From Candidatus Saccharimonadota bacterium (lineage in GTDB: Bacteria > Patescibacteriota > Saccharimonadia > Saccharimonadales > UBA10212), in the NCBI GenBank assembly GCA_016234585.1, contig JACRBB010000008.1:1-32204 (forward strand): a stretch of DNA of 32,204 bases, in the 5' to 3' direction. Below are positions 1-8,006 of this stretch, piece by piece. A program made the position numbers and the translations under genes. Within the stretch, counting starts at the first letter, position 1; every line of letters begins with the position of its first letter. The notes under the pieces are model-generated. The model saw nothing but the letters and a program-made list of their open reading frames with translations. It had not been told where the DNA came from and ran no database searches.

Positions 1-2
1 AA

Positions 3-404
3 GAGCCCGTACAGCCAGATTTAAACGGTGAATACAGTCTTGCGATGAGGGACCACGATGATCTTTCTACGGCCACGTTAACTTACAGAGATGGCGCCTG
101 GCAATTAGAGATTGCCTGGTGCAACCCCAGGCGCAGGGAAGGCTATCAAACACTTATGTTTAACGGGAGTATACTACTAATCCACGCCGAGGTTGATTTT
201 TATGAAGCCAACCAGGACCGGTCTGTATACGATGACAAGAAAAAAATAGTCGATCCCCAGGATACTACTGATTTAACTGGTATGATGGACGAATTTGTCA
301 CGCCCGCGGAGCGCCAAGTCATAATTGCTAAACAAGCAGAACGAAAGCGCGCCAAAGGCCTGACTATAGGCGAGTTACTCGCCAGAGCGGCCGGCATACA
401 TTAG
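3..404 (+). CDS. Unrecognised protein, probably truncated by the window edge
   Basis: The frame is open from the first bases of the window, and an ATG at 45 is only one possible start. Residues before it (EPVQPDLNGEYSLA) read like normal protein and no Shine-Dalgarno lies upstream of 45, so the gene probably begins outside the window. Against that, a TACAGT box ends 6 nt before the ATG at 45, which matches the leaderless arrangement seen at other genes here. The visible part is a soluble, charged, mixed alpha/beta sequence. It ends in a basic helical stretch (AERQVIIAKQAERKRAKG) followed by a short hydrophobic helix. I do not recognise the family. A membrane protein gene follows on the same strand. 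Confidence 0.6.
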   Translation, partial: EPVQPDLNGEYSLAMRDHDDLSTATLTYRDGAWQLEIAWCNPRRREGYQTLMFNGSILLIHAEVDFYEANQDRSVYDDKKKIVDPQDTTDLTGMMDEFVTPAERQVIIAKQAERKRAKGLTIGELLARAAGIH

Positions 405-472
405 ATAATAAAGCCCTCCTAAGCATTGACTCAGATGACGTAAGCGTGTTTTCATTATCATACAATCCGCTT

Positions 473-1039
473 ATGGCAAAAAAATCAAAGACCACAACTC
501 ATTGGTTGCAAACAACCGCTGTCAGAGTCACTCGTGTCCACTTTGTTTATGTAGCCGCTTATATTGCTTCGATAATTGTCTTTGACATGTGGAACCTATA
601 CACCCACACGGCTATCGCCCAATTGTGGACGGCCGCCGGGTTGATGCTAGCTGTGAACACGGTGCTTTGGTACATTGCCCGGATGAATTTTAGTAATAAG
701 AATATTTACGGGGCGATTGTGCTTTTTCTAATCGTGGCGGATATCATTTTTGCTTCATATAACGTGCTGTGGCAAAGGGGGCTGGCCAGTAAATCCGTCA
801 TGCTATTTGCCGTGCCAATCATAACCGCCGCGGCTCTGCGCAGTCGCAGCACGCTTTTAGCTACCACGACTCTTTGCGCGGCGGCCTATTCAACGGTTTC
901 GGTGCGGTATTTCTTCCAGCACTATGGCGAAAGCTACAGGGTAGAGCTGTATGGTACGGTCGGGTTTTACTGTGCCATATTTTTTGTACTAGCCGGACTG
1001 CTTGCAATAATCATTCTTCCCAGAACAGAACGCTTCTAA
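473..1039 (+). CDS. Multi-pass membrane protein of unknown function
   Basis: A 188-residue, strongly hydrophobic protein with about five predicted membrane helices: near residues 20-38, 45-65, 72-90, 100-140 and 160-182. A basic N-terminus (MAKKSK) suggests a cytoplasmic start, and the C-terminus ends in a short charged tail (PRTERF). I chose the ATG at 473 over an in-frame GTG at 446 because the hydrophobic region begins after it and a TACAAT box (461-466) ends 6 nt before the ATG. That spacing predicts a leaderless or nearly leaderless mRNA, and there is no Shine-Dalgarno. No catalytic motif was seen and I cannot name the family. Confidence 0.7.
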   Translation: MAKKSKTTTHWLQTTAVRVTRVHFVYVAAYIASIIVFDMWNLYTHTAIAQLWTAAGLMLAVNTVLWYIARMNFSNKNIYGAIVLFLIVADIIFASYNVLWQRGLASKSVMLFAVPIITAAALRSRSTLLATTTLCAAAYSTVSVRYFFQHYGESYRVELYGTVGFYCAIFFVLAGLLAIIILPRTERF

Positions 1040-1083
1040 ACCGCTTAAGCAACACCAATAATCACAACATAATGTGAGTTTTT

Positions 1084-1114
1084 TCATATACTTTATTTTT
1101 GTATATGAGATAAT
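1084..1114 (+). promoter_or_regulatory. Dyad overlapping the putative promoter of the TasA/SipW unit
   Basis: TCATATAC (1084-1091) and GTATATGA (1101-1108) form a perfect 8-bp inverted repeat with a 9-nt T-rich gap. A -10-like GATAAT (1109-1114) follows directly, so the dyad occupies the place where the -35 and spacer should be. A repressor-type operator is the simplest reading. A T-rich RNA hairpin is the alternative. Confidence 0.4.
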
Positions 1115-1145
1115 AAAAGTACCAATAAAGTAAAGGGGGTGGGGT

Positions 1146-1703
1146 ATGTTAGGTATACAAAAACTAAGTCCGGTAGCACGGGCTGTCGGAACTGTCGGTG
1201 CAGTGGTAGCGCTGGCTGGCGGGGTAACGTTCGCAGCTTTAACAAGTAACCCTGTAGTTTTGGCTGATAGCCAGTTTTCAACTGGCACAGCACATCTACA
1301 GATTTGGAATGGTGCCAACTATGTTGATGGGAGCGTTCCCGGCTTTAACTTTACAAACGTAGTTCCTGGTACAGAAAGTAGTGCATTTACTTTCTGGCTC
1401 AAGAATACCGGGACTACAGCACTTGACGTTTCGATGGTGGGCAGTGACCATGCCTTCAATAACATTGCTGACCCAGACTTAGTGGATCTAAAATTCACTG
1501 ATATAACGACTGCAAGCAGTCCTTCAACGTATTCCATACAAACACTGGAAGGTGGCGGAGCGGATGCTTTACCAGGCGGCACGCTTGATCCGGGTGAAGA
1601 AAACCAATATAGCGTCACAGTTAATGTAAATCCAAGTACAGTCAGTGGCTCCTCGGCGGGCATGACTAATTTTGACCTGACATTTACTGGGGTACAGCCT
1701 TAA
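1146..1703 (+). CDS. TasA/camelysin-like secreted surface protein (SipW-cognate)
   Basis: A 185-residue exported protein. The N-terminus has a hydrophobic segment (about residues 12-31) followed by A-A-L-x-S-x-P-V-x-L-A, typical of SipW-cognate signal peptides in the TasA/CalY (camelysin, M73-like) family. The mature part is rich in beta-strand, Gly, Ser and Thr. It contains the family-like stretch VPGTESSAFTFWLKNTGT and a Pro-Gly-rich loop near residue 140, consistent with an immunoglobulin-like fold that can assemble into fibres or a surface layer. A strong Shine-Dalgarno (AAGGGGGTGGGG) precedes the ATG. The next gene, 30 nt downstream, is the matching signal peptidase. The family call rests on the signal peptide, fold pattern and neighbour. 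Fibre formation is inference. Confidence 0.75.
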   Translation: MLGIQKLSPVARAVGTVGAVVALAGGVTFAALTSNPVVLADSQFSTGTAHLQIWNGANYVDGSVPGFNFTNVVPGTESSAFTFWLKNTGTTALDVSMVGSDHAFNNIADPDLVDLKFTDITTASSPSTYSIQTLEGGGADALPGGTLDPGEENQYSVTVNVNPSTVSGSSAGMTNFDLTFTGVQP

Positions 1704-1733
1704 CTAAACTAAAAATAAGAAGGATTACGCCCC

Positions 1734-2594
1734 ATGAAGCGTAACCTAAGTGCGATTATCGCACTGATGGTCGTAGTAATGAGCTTTGGTTTGGTATATA
1801 GCCAAGCCAAAGGCTCAAAGCTACTTAGTGTACAAAGCGGCAGTATGGTGCCAGCTCTTCATAAAGGTGACCTTGTGTCTGTAGAACGCGTCCCCGAGAG
1901 CCAGCTTGCGGTCGGGGATGTCATTACATACGTAAGTGCCAGTAATACTAAAAGAACAATCACTCACCGAATTATCTCTAAAGAAAACGGAAAAATAATT
2001 ACTAAAGGTGACGCAAATACCGTTGCGGACCAGCCCATAACTGATAAGTACGTACTGGGTAAAGTACACTATAGCTTGCCTTATGCTGGGCATGCCATAG
2101 ATTTTGTACGTAAACCCGTAGGGCTGGCATTAATTATTTATGTGCCTGCTCTGATTATTATCATTCGAGAGATTATTCTGCTTAGTGAGTACTATAAAAA
2201 ATCCACACCATATATTTCGGCAGCAATCCGTGTTCGAATGAAAGGGCGGACTAAAAAACACAAACTTTTGCCTATAACAATGGTTGCCTTATTTTCTATA
2301 ATCCTTTCTGGCTCTATTGCTTGGCCGGTTCAGGCGGCTCTTAGGAGTGACCCAGTTATTCTTGCTAATAATTCTTTTACGGTAACTGTACTACCGCCAA
2401 CTCAATGTACCGGCAATAGTACAAACGTAAATGTTGGGGGTAGCGGTGGTAATAATAACTCAACCGTCATTATCAATAACAACTCTAGTCAGACCAGCGC
2501 AACAGGCAATGCAAGTAGCAATGGCGGTACGGCTACCAGCGGCAATGCCAGCAACAGCAATACCACTTGCATAAATGTCACCGTCCACCAGTAA
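1734..2594 (+). CDS. sipW: SipW-type (S26B) signal peptidase with substrate-like C-terminal tail
   Basis: A 286-residue membrane protease. The N-terminal helix (about 5-23) is followed by SGSMVP with catalytic Ser37. THRI supplies His78 in place of the Lys of ordinary bacterial LepB, which is the hallmark of ER/SipW-type S26B peptidases. KGDAN (91-95) is the conserved Asp motif. A second helix spans about 129-150. The remaining part is unusual: a basic linker, a third hydrophobic segment (about 178-200), then A-A-L-R-S-D-P-V-I-L-A-N-N-S-F at 201-215. This last motif matches the signal region of the neighbouring TasA-like protein at 9 of 15 positions. A low-complexity Asn/Ser/Gly/Thr tail follows. 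An AGAAGGA Shine-Dalgarno precedes the ATG. The stop codon abuts the stop of the convergent gene with no gap. Confidence 0.85.
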   Translation: MKRNLSAIIALMVVVMSFGLVYSQAKGSKLLSVQSGSMVPALHKGDLVSVERVPESQLAVGDVITYVSASNTKRTITHRIISKENGKIITKGDANTVADQPITDKYVLGKVHYSLPYAGHAIDFVRKPVGLALIIYVPALIIIIREIILLSEYYKKSTPYISAAIRVRMKGRTKKHKLLPITMVALFSIILSGSIAWPVQAALRSDPVILANNSFTVTVLPPTQCTGNSTNVNVGGSGGNNNSTVIINNNSSQTSATGNASSNGGTATSGNASNSNTTCINVTVHQ

Positions 2595-3320
2595 TTAGAT
2601 CAAGTGTACGCCCAGGGTGTTGCGGCCAGGTTCTTCACCAGTTGATCTGTGACGACGGTGAGAGAAGTAATTTTTATCACTGCCGGTGTCAATATCCTCT
2701 ACATGGATATTTTCTTTTAAAATCCCGTTGTCTATCAGCTCGTCCATTACGTAGCCGAACAAATTAATATGTATGTAATCATCCGCTTCGGTAATGTATT
2801 TGTTCCAGCTTTCATCAATATTTATTTCTTGTTTTTTCTCTTCAAAATGATCCTTACTCATTCTGTATGACTCTTTGCGGATAGAGGGACCGATATAGCA
2901 GTGAATCTGTTTGGCGGGGGAGCCCAAGGCCTTTATAACTTTGGTTGGCAGGTGCAACGCCGCGCCGCTTGTGCCAACATGGGCTAAACACAAAATATTT
3001 TTTCCTGGAACGTAAAAAACCAAAGGCATGCAGTCAGCTGCTTTTAGTACTAATAGAGCAGGAGGTCTCTCGGTAATCAACGCATCGGCTTCTAATTCCC
3101 ACAGTTCACCTGGTGTTAGAGAGTCTACGTCTATAATCGTATCTTTGCCAACCGCAGGCATATCGTAAACAGTTTTTCCGGGGAATTTGGCAATAAACTT
3201 TTCAAAATTAGCCTCCGCCTCATCTGTTAAACCAAATTTAATATTAGTATTACCTAGCTTTTTACCGGCATATCCCACGGTTATCGCATCATCAATAGTC
3301 TTTATAATCACGTCTGGCAT
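2595..3320 (-). CDS. Laccase-domain multicopper-type protein (PgeF/YfiH, DUF152 family)
   Basis: A 241-residue protein of the YfiH/PgeF family. E. coli YfiH corrects misincorporated amino acids in peptidoglycan precursors, and related enzymes act on purine nucleosides. Family signatures are visible: DALIT, then LKAADCMPLVFYV with the metal-binding Cys, CLAHVGTSG in the position of the usual HAGWRG, IGPSIRKESY, and a C-terminal NYFSHRRHRSTGEEPGRNT. The His of HVG is kept, but the Trp-Arg of the canonical motif is replaced by Thr-Ser. The length is normal. A GAGGTGGTAGGA stretch upstream could act as ribosome-binding site. The gene runs divergently from the 3397 gene and ends back to back with the signal peptidase gene. 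Confidence 0.8.
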   Translation of the reverse strand: MPDVIIKTIDDAITVGYAGKKLGNTNIKFGLTDEAEANFEKFIAKFPGKTVYDMPAVGKDTIIDVDSLTPGELWELEADALITERPPALLVLKAADCMPLVFYVPGKNILCLAHVGTSGAALHLPTKVIKALGSPAKQIHCYIGPSIRKESYRMSKDHFEEKKQEINIDESWNKYITEADDYIHINLFGYVMDELIDNGILKENIHVEDIDTGSDKNYFSHRRHRSTGEEPGRNTLGVHLI

Positions 3321-3396
3321 ATGTACATCCTACCACCTCTGTAAAATTACCAAAAATATGTTATTATAGCTATATAAATATTGAAGGTTAAAGATT

Positions 3397-4407
3397 ATGG
3401 ATGACAATGAAGCGCTTAATCTTAGCGCAGCCGAAAAACAAGCTAAGGAAATCTTAATAAAAGCGGATGATATAACGCGTAGAGCGGCAGATGTCCTTGC
3501 CGGTAAGTCTGGCAGTGATCCAATGGAAGTCTTTCCGGTTACTAAAGTTGTTCGTAGTGAAAATGAATATCCGGAACTCAATGATAATCAGGTTGAGGCT
3601 TTAACCGCGATAGCTAGAGAAATAGGATTTGGAAGAGAGGCTGATGTAATGCTGTCTGAGCTTGGCCTTCAAGGCGCACATGTAGTAATTGAAGGTGGCC
3701 AACCTCATAAAATAGTTGCCGAGGCTAGGATGGTTATGGAAGATACTGCCGCCCGGCCAAAAACTATTATTTTCAGCGGTTCTCAGGCAGACCACCGTAA
3801 GATAACTAGCGACACTGAAAGGGCGAGTGCGCGACGACAGTTTAACGACGAAGTGCCAGAAACCGAGTACGATGTGGCACGAAAGGTAGCCGAAAGTTTA
3901 CCAGGCTTTGTGGCTCACCAAGAAGATAAAGCATTACCATTTGGTTACAATATCCATAACAATCAAGAATTTCTACAAGAGCCTACTGGTCAATTTGTAG
4001 AGATAGGCACCGTTGGTGACACTGCAGTTGTATTGATGCGCATAGACAGTGAAACATATGTAGATGAAAAAACTGGAAAATCCAAACACCGCAAACAACC
4101 AAGCACATATGATGTAATGCGTATTGTATCCAGGGCTAGCAGTCTTTTAGGGAAAGAAGATGACCCAATTGGTTTTGTGACCAGTTCATCTTATAGCCTA
4201 TCGAGGCAGGTTGATGCTGCCCGAGCTTCCGTTGTTGGCAATCCAGTTGGGGTAGCCACTTATGGGACCACGAGACTAGCTGGAGTTAATGGTACGGATG
4301 TACCCACTTCAGTAGATCTTAGACAGTTACCAAGCGAGCTGCACACCATAGCCCGAAGATCCAGGGACCTTAGAAGTTTGCTTCAAAAAGAACTAATCAT
4401 AAAATAA
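3397..4407 (+). CDS. Unrecognised 336-residue cytoplasmic protein
   Basis: A soluble protein with no signal peptide or membrane helix. The first 35 residues are helical and charged. The middle contains TIIFSGSQADHRKI followed by a run with EYDVARKVAESLPGF, and later IGFVTSSSYSLSRQVDAARA. This order (a strand ending in SGS, an acidic middle, then a strand ending in TSSSYS with a following Arg helix) is loosely like DUF218/YdcF proteins, but the match is weak and I would not name it. GAAGG lies 12 nt before the ATG, with TATTAT and TATATAAAT boxes upstream. It stands alone between a divergent gene and a hairpin terminator that serves the opposite strand. Confidence 0.7.
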   Translation: MDDNEALNLSAAEKQAKEILIKADDITRRAADVLAGKSGSDPMEVFPVTKVVRSENEYPELNDNQVEALTAIAREIGFGREADVMLSELGLQGAHVVIEGGQPHKIVAEARMVMEDTAARPKTIIFSGSQADHRKITSDTERASARRQFNDEVPETEYDVARKVAESLPGFVAHQEDKALPFGYNIHNNQEFLQEPTGQFVEIGTVGDTAVVLMRIDSETYVDEKTGKSKHRKQPSTYDVMRIVSRASSLLGKEDDPIGFVTSSSYSLSRQVDAARASVVGNPVGVATYGTTRLAGVNGTDVPTSVDLRQLPSELHTIARRSRDLRSLLQKELIIK

Positions 4408-4440
4408 ATAACCCCCGCGGACTCCGAAGAGCGGCGGGGG
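4398..4440 (-). terminator. Rho-independent terminator for the minus-strand GC-rich gene
   Basis: CCCCCGC (4412-4418) and GCGGGGG (4434-4440) pair around a 15-nt loop. On the minus strand the stem is followed by TTATTTATTTTAT, a proper U-rich tract. On the plus strand it is followed by CTTGATG, without a U tract. The hairpin therefore terminates the gene at 4511-4825, although it sits only a few bases after the plus-strand stop at 4407. Confidence 0.75.
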
Positions 4441-4510
4441 CTTGATGTCTGAGCGGCAGATGCCGACGGGACACGCGGTTGCGTGCAGACTTTCCGTTGG
4501 AGTTGAGCTG

Positions 4511-4825
4511 CTAGCCCTTGCGGTTGTGCAGAAGATCATGGGCATCTGGCACGAAGTGGACGTGCAGGTCGCCACTGACCATATAACCGATCAGGTTGCG
4601 ATTGGGCTCCCAGCCCCACATGCCTCTTCGGGATACGCGAATGTCGATGGTTTCGCCACCGATGGTGTAACGCAGCACGATCACTCGAGGGAACTCATCG
4701 GTGATCAGCATGTTAGGCACCAGCCCGGTGTCCTTATCTGAGCCACCCACGTCATCCATTGTCTGAAGGTCAAAGCATGACACTTTCTCGCCTACGTGCA
4801 TGACGACCCCGTAGATCAGTAACAT
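4511..4825 (-). CDS. GC-rich orphan small protein, unrecognised
   Basis: A 104-residue protein read on the minus strand. GGGAGG lies 4 nt before the ATG, and its own terminator lies about 70 bp past the stop. Composition is clearly more GC-rich than its neighbours and third positions favour G or C. The sequence has a central strand-rich part (FPRVIVLRYTIGGETIDIRVSR), a Trp-containing turn (GMWGWEPNRN) and a His-rich end (DLHVHFVPDAHDLLHNRKG). No family is recognised. It shares composition, strong Shine-Dalgarno and solitary placement with the genes at 16053 and 19691. Horizontal acquisition is likely but unproven. An antisense reading (4442-4741 plus) lacks these signals and was set aside. 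Confidence 0.6.
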   Translation of the reverse strand: MLLIYGVVMHVGEKVSCFDLQTMDDVGGSDKDTGLVPNMLITDEFPRVIVLRYTIGGETIDIRVSRRGMWGWEPNRNLIGYMVSGDLHVHFVPDAHDLLHNRKG

Positions 4826-4910
4826 GCCGCCTCCCTTATTCTACCCTCGACAGGATTGCCGAGAACAAGTCAATATATTGTCATAAGTACTATAATGTGT
4901 CAATGTTTGC

Positions 4911-4939
4911 TATCTGTTTTAACAGATACGGCGTATAAT
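4911..4939 (+). promoter_or_regulatory. polA promoter with overlapping operator-like dyad
   Basis: TATCTGTT (4911-4918) and AACAGATA (4921-4928) form a perfect 8-bp dyad separated by TT. A consensus TATAAT (4934-4939) follows and ends 8 nt before the polA ATG. The dyad covers the place of the -35 box, so a bound protein would block or help RNA polymerase. The short distance to the ATG predicts a leaderless or nearly leaderless mRNA. Confidence 0.6.
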
Positions 4940-4947
4940 TATTACTA

Positions 4948-7596
4948 ATGGCAGAGGCACGTAAAAAATTGGCGATCATAGATGGAAAATCGGTGTTTTA
5001 CCGGGGCTATTATGCCATGCCCAATCTTTCTACCAGGGAAGGCATACCTACTGGCGGCGTATATGGCTTTACCGCGATGGCATTGGAACTGGTAAAAAAG
5101 CTCAAGCCAGACTATGTTTGTGTAGCTTGGGACAAACCCAAAACTAACATTAGAAAACGGCTGGAAATATACCCCCAGTACAAGGCCGGCCGCAAAGCTC
5201 CGCCGCCCGATTTTTATGCGCAAATACCCCTGTTACACGACCTACTGAAAGCCTTTGGCTGGCCGCTTTATGAACTAGACGATTACGAAGCCGACGACAT
5301 TATGGGCGCCTTTGCTGTGCAGGCCCGCAAAAAAGACGTCGAGACCATGCTAATTACATCTGATTTGGATGCCTTGCAGCTAGTTAACAGCCATACCCAT
5401 GTATATGCGCTTAAAAAGGGCTTTACTAATATCGAGCTGTTCCACCCAGAAAGTTTTGTGGAGAAATACGGCATTGATCCGCACCAGTTTTTAGACCTAA
5501 AAGCCCTAAAAGGTGATAGCTCCGACAACATTCCAGGTGTACCGGGCGTTGGCGAAAAAACCGCGCTAGAGCTGATAAAAAGCTATAAAACGTTGGAAGG
5601 CGTTTACGAAAACCTGGACCTCATAAAACCGACCCTAAGAGCAAAGCTGGAGGCCGGTAAAGACCTGGCCTACCTCAGTAAAAAACTGGCTTGCATCTGG
5701 ACCGACGCGCCCATAAAACTCGACCTAAAAGCGATGGATGGCACCAAAATAGACACCGCCGAACTTAGGGATATGCTACAAAAACTAGAGTTTAAGAGCC
5801 TGTTAAATAACTTGCCGACAAACATGCAAAACGTGGCTCCTGCGGCGGACACCACGGCTGGCGTTAAGCTAAAGCTACCCCAAAATGTACTCATAGATAG
5901 CAATAAAAAACTCGCAGAACTTAAACTGGAAGATTCTGAACAACTATTCATATGCTCACGCGCCGCCGGCCGGCACGGTCGTGACCCACAAGTGCTTTTA
6001 CTGGCAACCGATGACAGCCAAATGTACACCCTGGACCTTACGAAACTCACCCCTGAAGCTGTCCAAAAAAATATAACCTCTAACCTACAACCTACAACCT
6101 CTCTGGTTGGCTACGACGTAAAGTCCACACTTAAAGTTTTACGCGAACTTGGCTGTGACCCGCTACCGGCAGTCGGGCATGACGTTTTAGTGGGAGCCTT
6201 TTTAATCAACGCGCTTGTGCGTGCCCAAAGCCTTACCGATCTGGCGATCGATAATCTAGGCTACGATGGTGCGCCGTTTGAGGATTTACCAACAGAGGAT
6301 TTTATAACCAGGGCTCCCGAAATAATGGCCGTAATCGTTCAACTGCACGCCTATCAGGCAAAAGAGTTGGCTAAGTTGCCTAAAGTAGCAGGCTTAGCCA
6401 AAGACGTGGAGTGGCCGGTCATACCGGTGATAGCCGACATGGAGTACCGAGGTATGAAGCTAAACAGCGCTTACCTGAATAAATTCTCCAAAGAGCTAGA
6501 AGACAGCATCAGCGACCTGGAGCAGCAAATCTATGGCCATGCCGATCACGAGTTTAACATCAGCTCGCCGGCGCAACTGGCGGACATCTTGTTCACAAAA
6601 CTTAATCTGCCTACGCTTAATATCAAGAAAACCAAAACCGGCTACAGCACGGCCGCTAGCGAACTGGATAAATTAAGGGGCCAACACCCTATAATTGATC
6701 TGATAACCAGCTATCGGGAGGTCACGAAACTTAAGAGTACTTACGTAGATACGTTGCCGACAATGGTCGACGACAATGGCCGGGTGCACACAACTTTTAA
6801 CCTAACCGTGGCCCAAACCGGCAGGTTGTCTAGCGCCGACCCAAATTTGCAGAATATTCCTGTTCGCACAGAACTTGGCAACCGCATCCGCACAGCCTTC
6901 GAGGTAGATAAGGGCAACGTGCTGGTAAGCGCCGACTACAGCCAGTTTGAAATCCGGCTGGCAGCTGCCTTAAGCGGCGACAAAGGCATGATAGAGTCGT
7001 TTAACAACGATCGTGACATCCACACCGAAACTGCTGCGCTGGTTTACGGCATTAAGCCGGAAGAGGTTACCAAGCAACAGAGGTACCAGTCTAAAGCTGT
7101 TAACTTTGGCATCATGTACGGCCAGGGACCACATGCGCTGAGCGTAGGAACCGGCATGACGTTTTCTGATGCCCGAGATTTTATAGCCAAATATTTTGAA
7201 ATTCGCCCCAAACTCAAAGAGTTTATTGAACACACCAGGAAGTTGGCATTGGAACAGGGGTACGTGGAGACTTTACTAGGTAGGCGGCGCCCAACACCGG
7301 ATGTAAAATCGTCCAATTTCGTAGTTCGTGAGGCTGCTTACCGCGCTGCAGTTAATATGCCGCTGCAGGGCAGCGCCGCCGATATTATGAAGCTAGCTAT
7401 GACCAAGGTAAGTAAAAAACTGGATAGCGACTGCCACCTGTTGCTACAAGTACACGACAGCATTATGGTGGAATGCCCAGCCGGCAAGGCCAAAGCCTGT
7501 GGCAAGCTGATGAAAGACACCATGGAAAACGCCTATAAACTACCAGTAAAACTAAGAGTAGACATAACCATCGGCAAAAACTGGGGTAAGTTATGA
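4948..7596 (+). CDS. polA: DNA polymerase I
   Basis: An 882-residue family A polymerase that fills gaps and removes RNA primers. The 5'-3' nuclease domain is intact: DDYEADD at 111-117, SDLDALQL at 138-145, and the helix-hairpin-helix region GDSSDNIPGVPGVGEKTA at 189-206. The middle domain (about 310-470) has no recognisable Exo I Asp-x-Glu motif, so proofreading is probably absent, as in Taq-type enzymes. The polymerase domain has motif A with Asp663 (VSADYSQFEIR), motif B from Arg712 through Lys716 to Tyr724, and motif C QVHDS with Asp837. The residue after that Asp is Ser instead of the usual Glu of HDE. No Shine-Dalgarno is present; a TATAAT box ends 8 nt before the ATG. The stop overlaps the next gene's ATG (ATGA), implying translational coupling. 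Confidence 0.97.
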   Translation: MAEARKKLAIIDGKSVFYRGYYAMPNLSTREGIPTGGVYGFTAMALELVKKLKPDYVCVAWDKPKTNIRKRLEIYPQYKAGRKAPPPDFYAQIPLLHDLLKAFGWPLYELDDYEADDIMGAFAVQARKKDVETMLITSDLDALQLVNSHTHVYALKKGFTNIELFHPESFVEKYGIDPHQFLDLKALKGDSSDNIPGVPGVGEKTALELIKSYKTLEGVYENLDLIKPTLRAKLEAGKDLAYLSKKLACIWTDAPIKLDLKAMDGTKIDTAELRDMLQKLEFKSLLNNLPTNMQNVAPAADTTAGVKLKLPQNVLIDSNKKLAELKLEDSEQLFICSRAAGRHGRDPQVLLLATDDSQMYTLDLTKLTPEAVQKNITSNLQPTTSLVGYDVKSTLKVLRELGCDPLPAVGHDVLVGAFLINALVRAQSLTDLAIDNLGYDGAPFEDLPTEDFITRAPEIMAVIVQLHAYQAKELAKLPKVAGLAKDVEWPVIPVIADMEYRGMKLNSAYLNKFSKELEDSISDLEQQIYGHADHEFNISSPAQLADILFTKLNLPTLNIKKTKTGYSTAASELDKLRGQHPIIDLITSYREVTKLKSTYVDTLPTMVDDNGRVHTTFNLTVAQTGRLSSADPNLQNIPVRTELGNRIRTAFEVDKGNVLVSADYSQFEIRLAAALSGDKGMIESFNNDRDIHTETAALVYGIKPEEVTKQQRYQSKAVNFGIMYGQGPHALSVGTGMTFSDARDFIAKYFEIRPKLKEFIEHTRKLALEQGYVETLLGRRRPTPDVKSSNFVVREAAYRAAVNMPLQGSAADIMKLAMTKVSKKLDSDCHLLLQVHDSIMVECPAGKAKACGKLMKDTMENAYKLPVKLRVDITIGKNWGKL

Positions 7597-8006
7597 GTGA
7601 ATACCAAATTCATAAAGCAGCAGGAATAATTATTCAAGATAGGCAACTATTGGTCGAACGATCTTTTGGCAAACAATTTTTTATAGCCCCTGGTGGAAAA
7701 GTTAAAGCGAGAGAAACCCCTCCAAAAGCTTTAATTCGGGAACTTCGGGAAGAGTTCGGCATTGAAACTATTGAAGAAGATTTTGAGCCATTTGGTACTT
7801 ATTATGCCGATGCGGCGGGCCAAGAACATTTGAGGCTTCGTGAAGATGTTTTTATGGTTAAAAAATGGATAGGTGAGGTTGCCGCTAACAGTGAGGTTGA
7901 GGAAATTGCATGGATAACCTCCAGCCCACCAGAAGAAATGAAAATCGGCTCAACTCTAACTGATGAAATTATGCCTCGTTTGAAGAAGATAGGATTATTA
8001 GATTAA
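7593..8006 (+). CDS. Nudix hydrolase
   Basis: A 137-residue Nudix protein. The box is canonical: G35-x5-E41-x7-R49-E50-L-R-E53-E54-F-G56-I57, with GGK before it. Such enzymes hydrolyse nucleoside diphosphates linked to another moiety. The small size and the position next to polA suggest a house-cleaning nucleotide hydrolase, perhaps MutT-like, but the substrate cannot be read from the sequence. Its ATG overlaps the polA stop (ATGA) and its own stop overlaps the next ATG (TAATG), so polA and the two Nudix genes are very likely one transcript with coupled translation. No separate Shine-Dalgarno is visible. Confidence 0.88.
   Translation: MSEYQIHKAAGIIIQDRQLLVERSFGKQFFIAPGGKVKARETPPKALIRELREEFGIETIEEDFEPFGTYYADAAGQEHLRLREDVFMVKKWIGEVAANSEVEEIAWITSSPPEEMKIGSTLTDEIMPRLKKIGLLD

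Noticed and set aside
1066-1081. CRP-like half-sites TCACA and TGTGA
   Set aside because: The order is the reverse of the CRP consensus and the repeat is only 5 bp.
4442-4741. Plus-strand frame of 99 codons opposite 4511-4825
   Set aside because: It starts inside the terminator flank without a ribosome-binding site. The minus strand has Shine-Dalgarno and terminator.
5175-5195. CAGTACAAGG in polA as a further copy of the palindromic element
   Set aside because: The match stops after 10 bases and encodes the conserved YKAGR of the nuclease domain.
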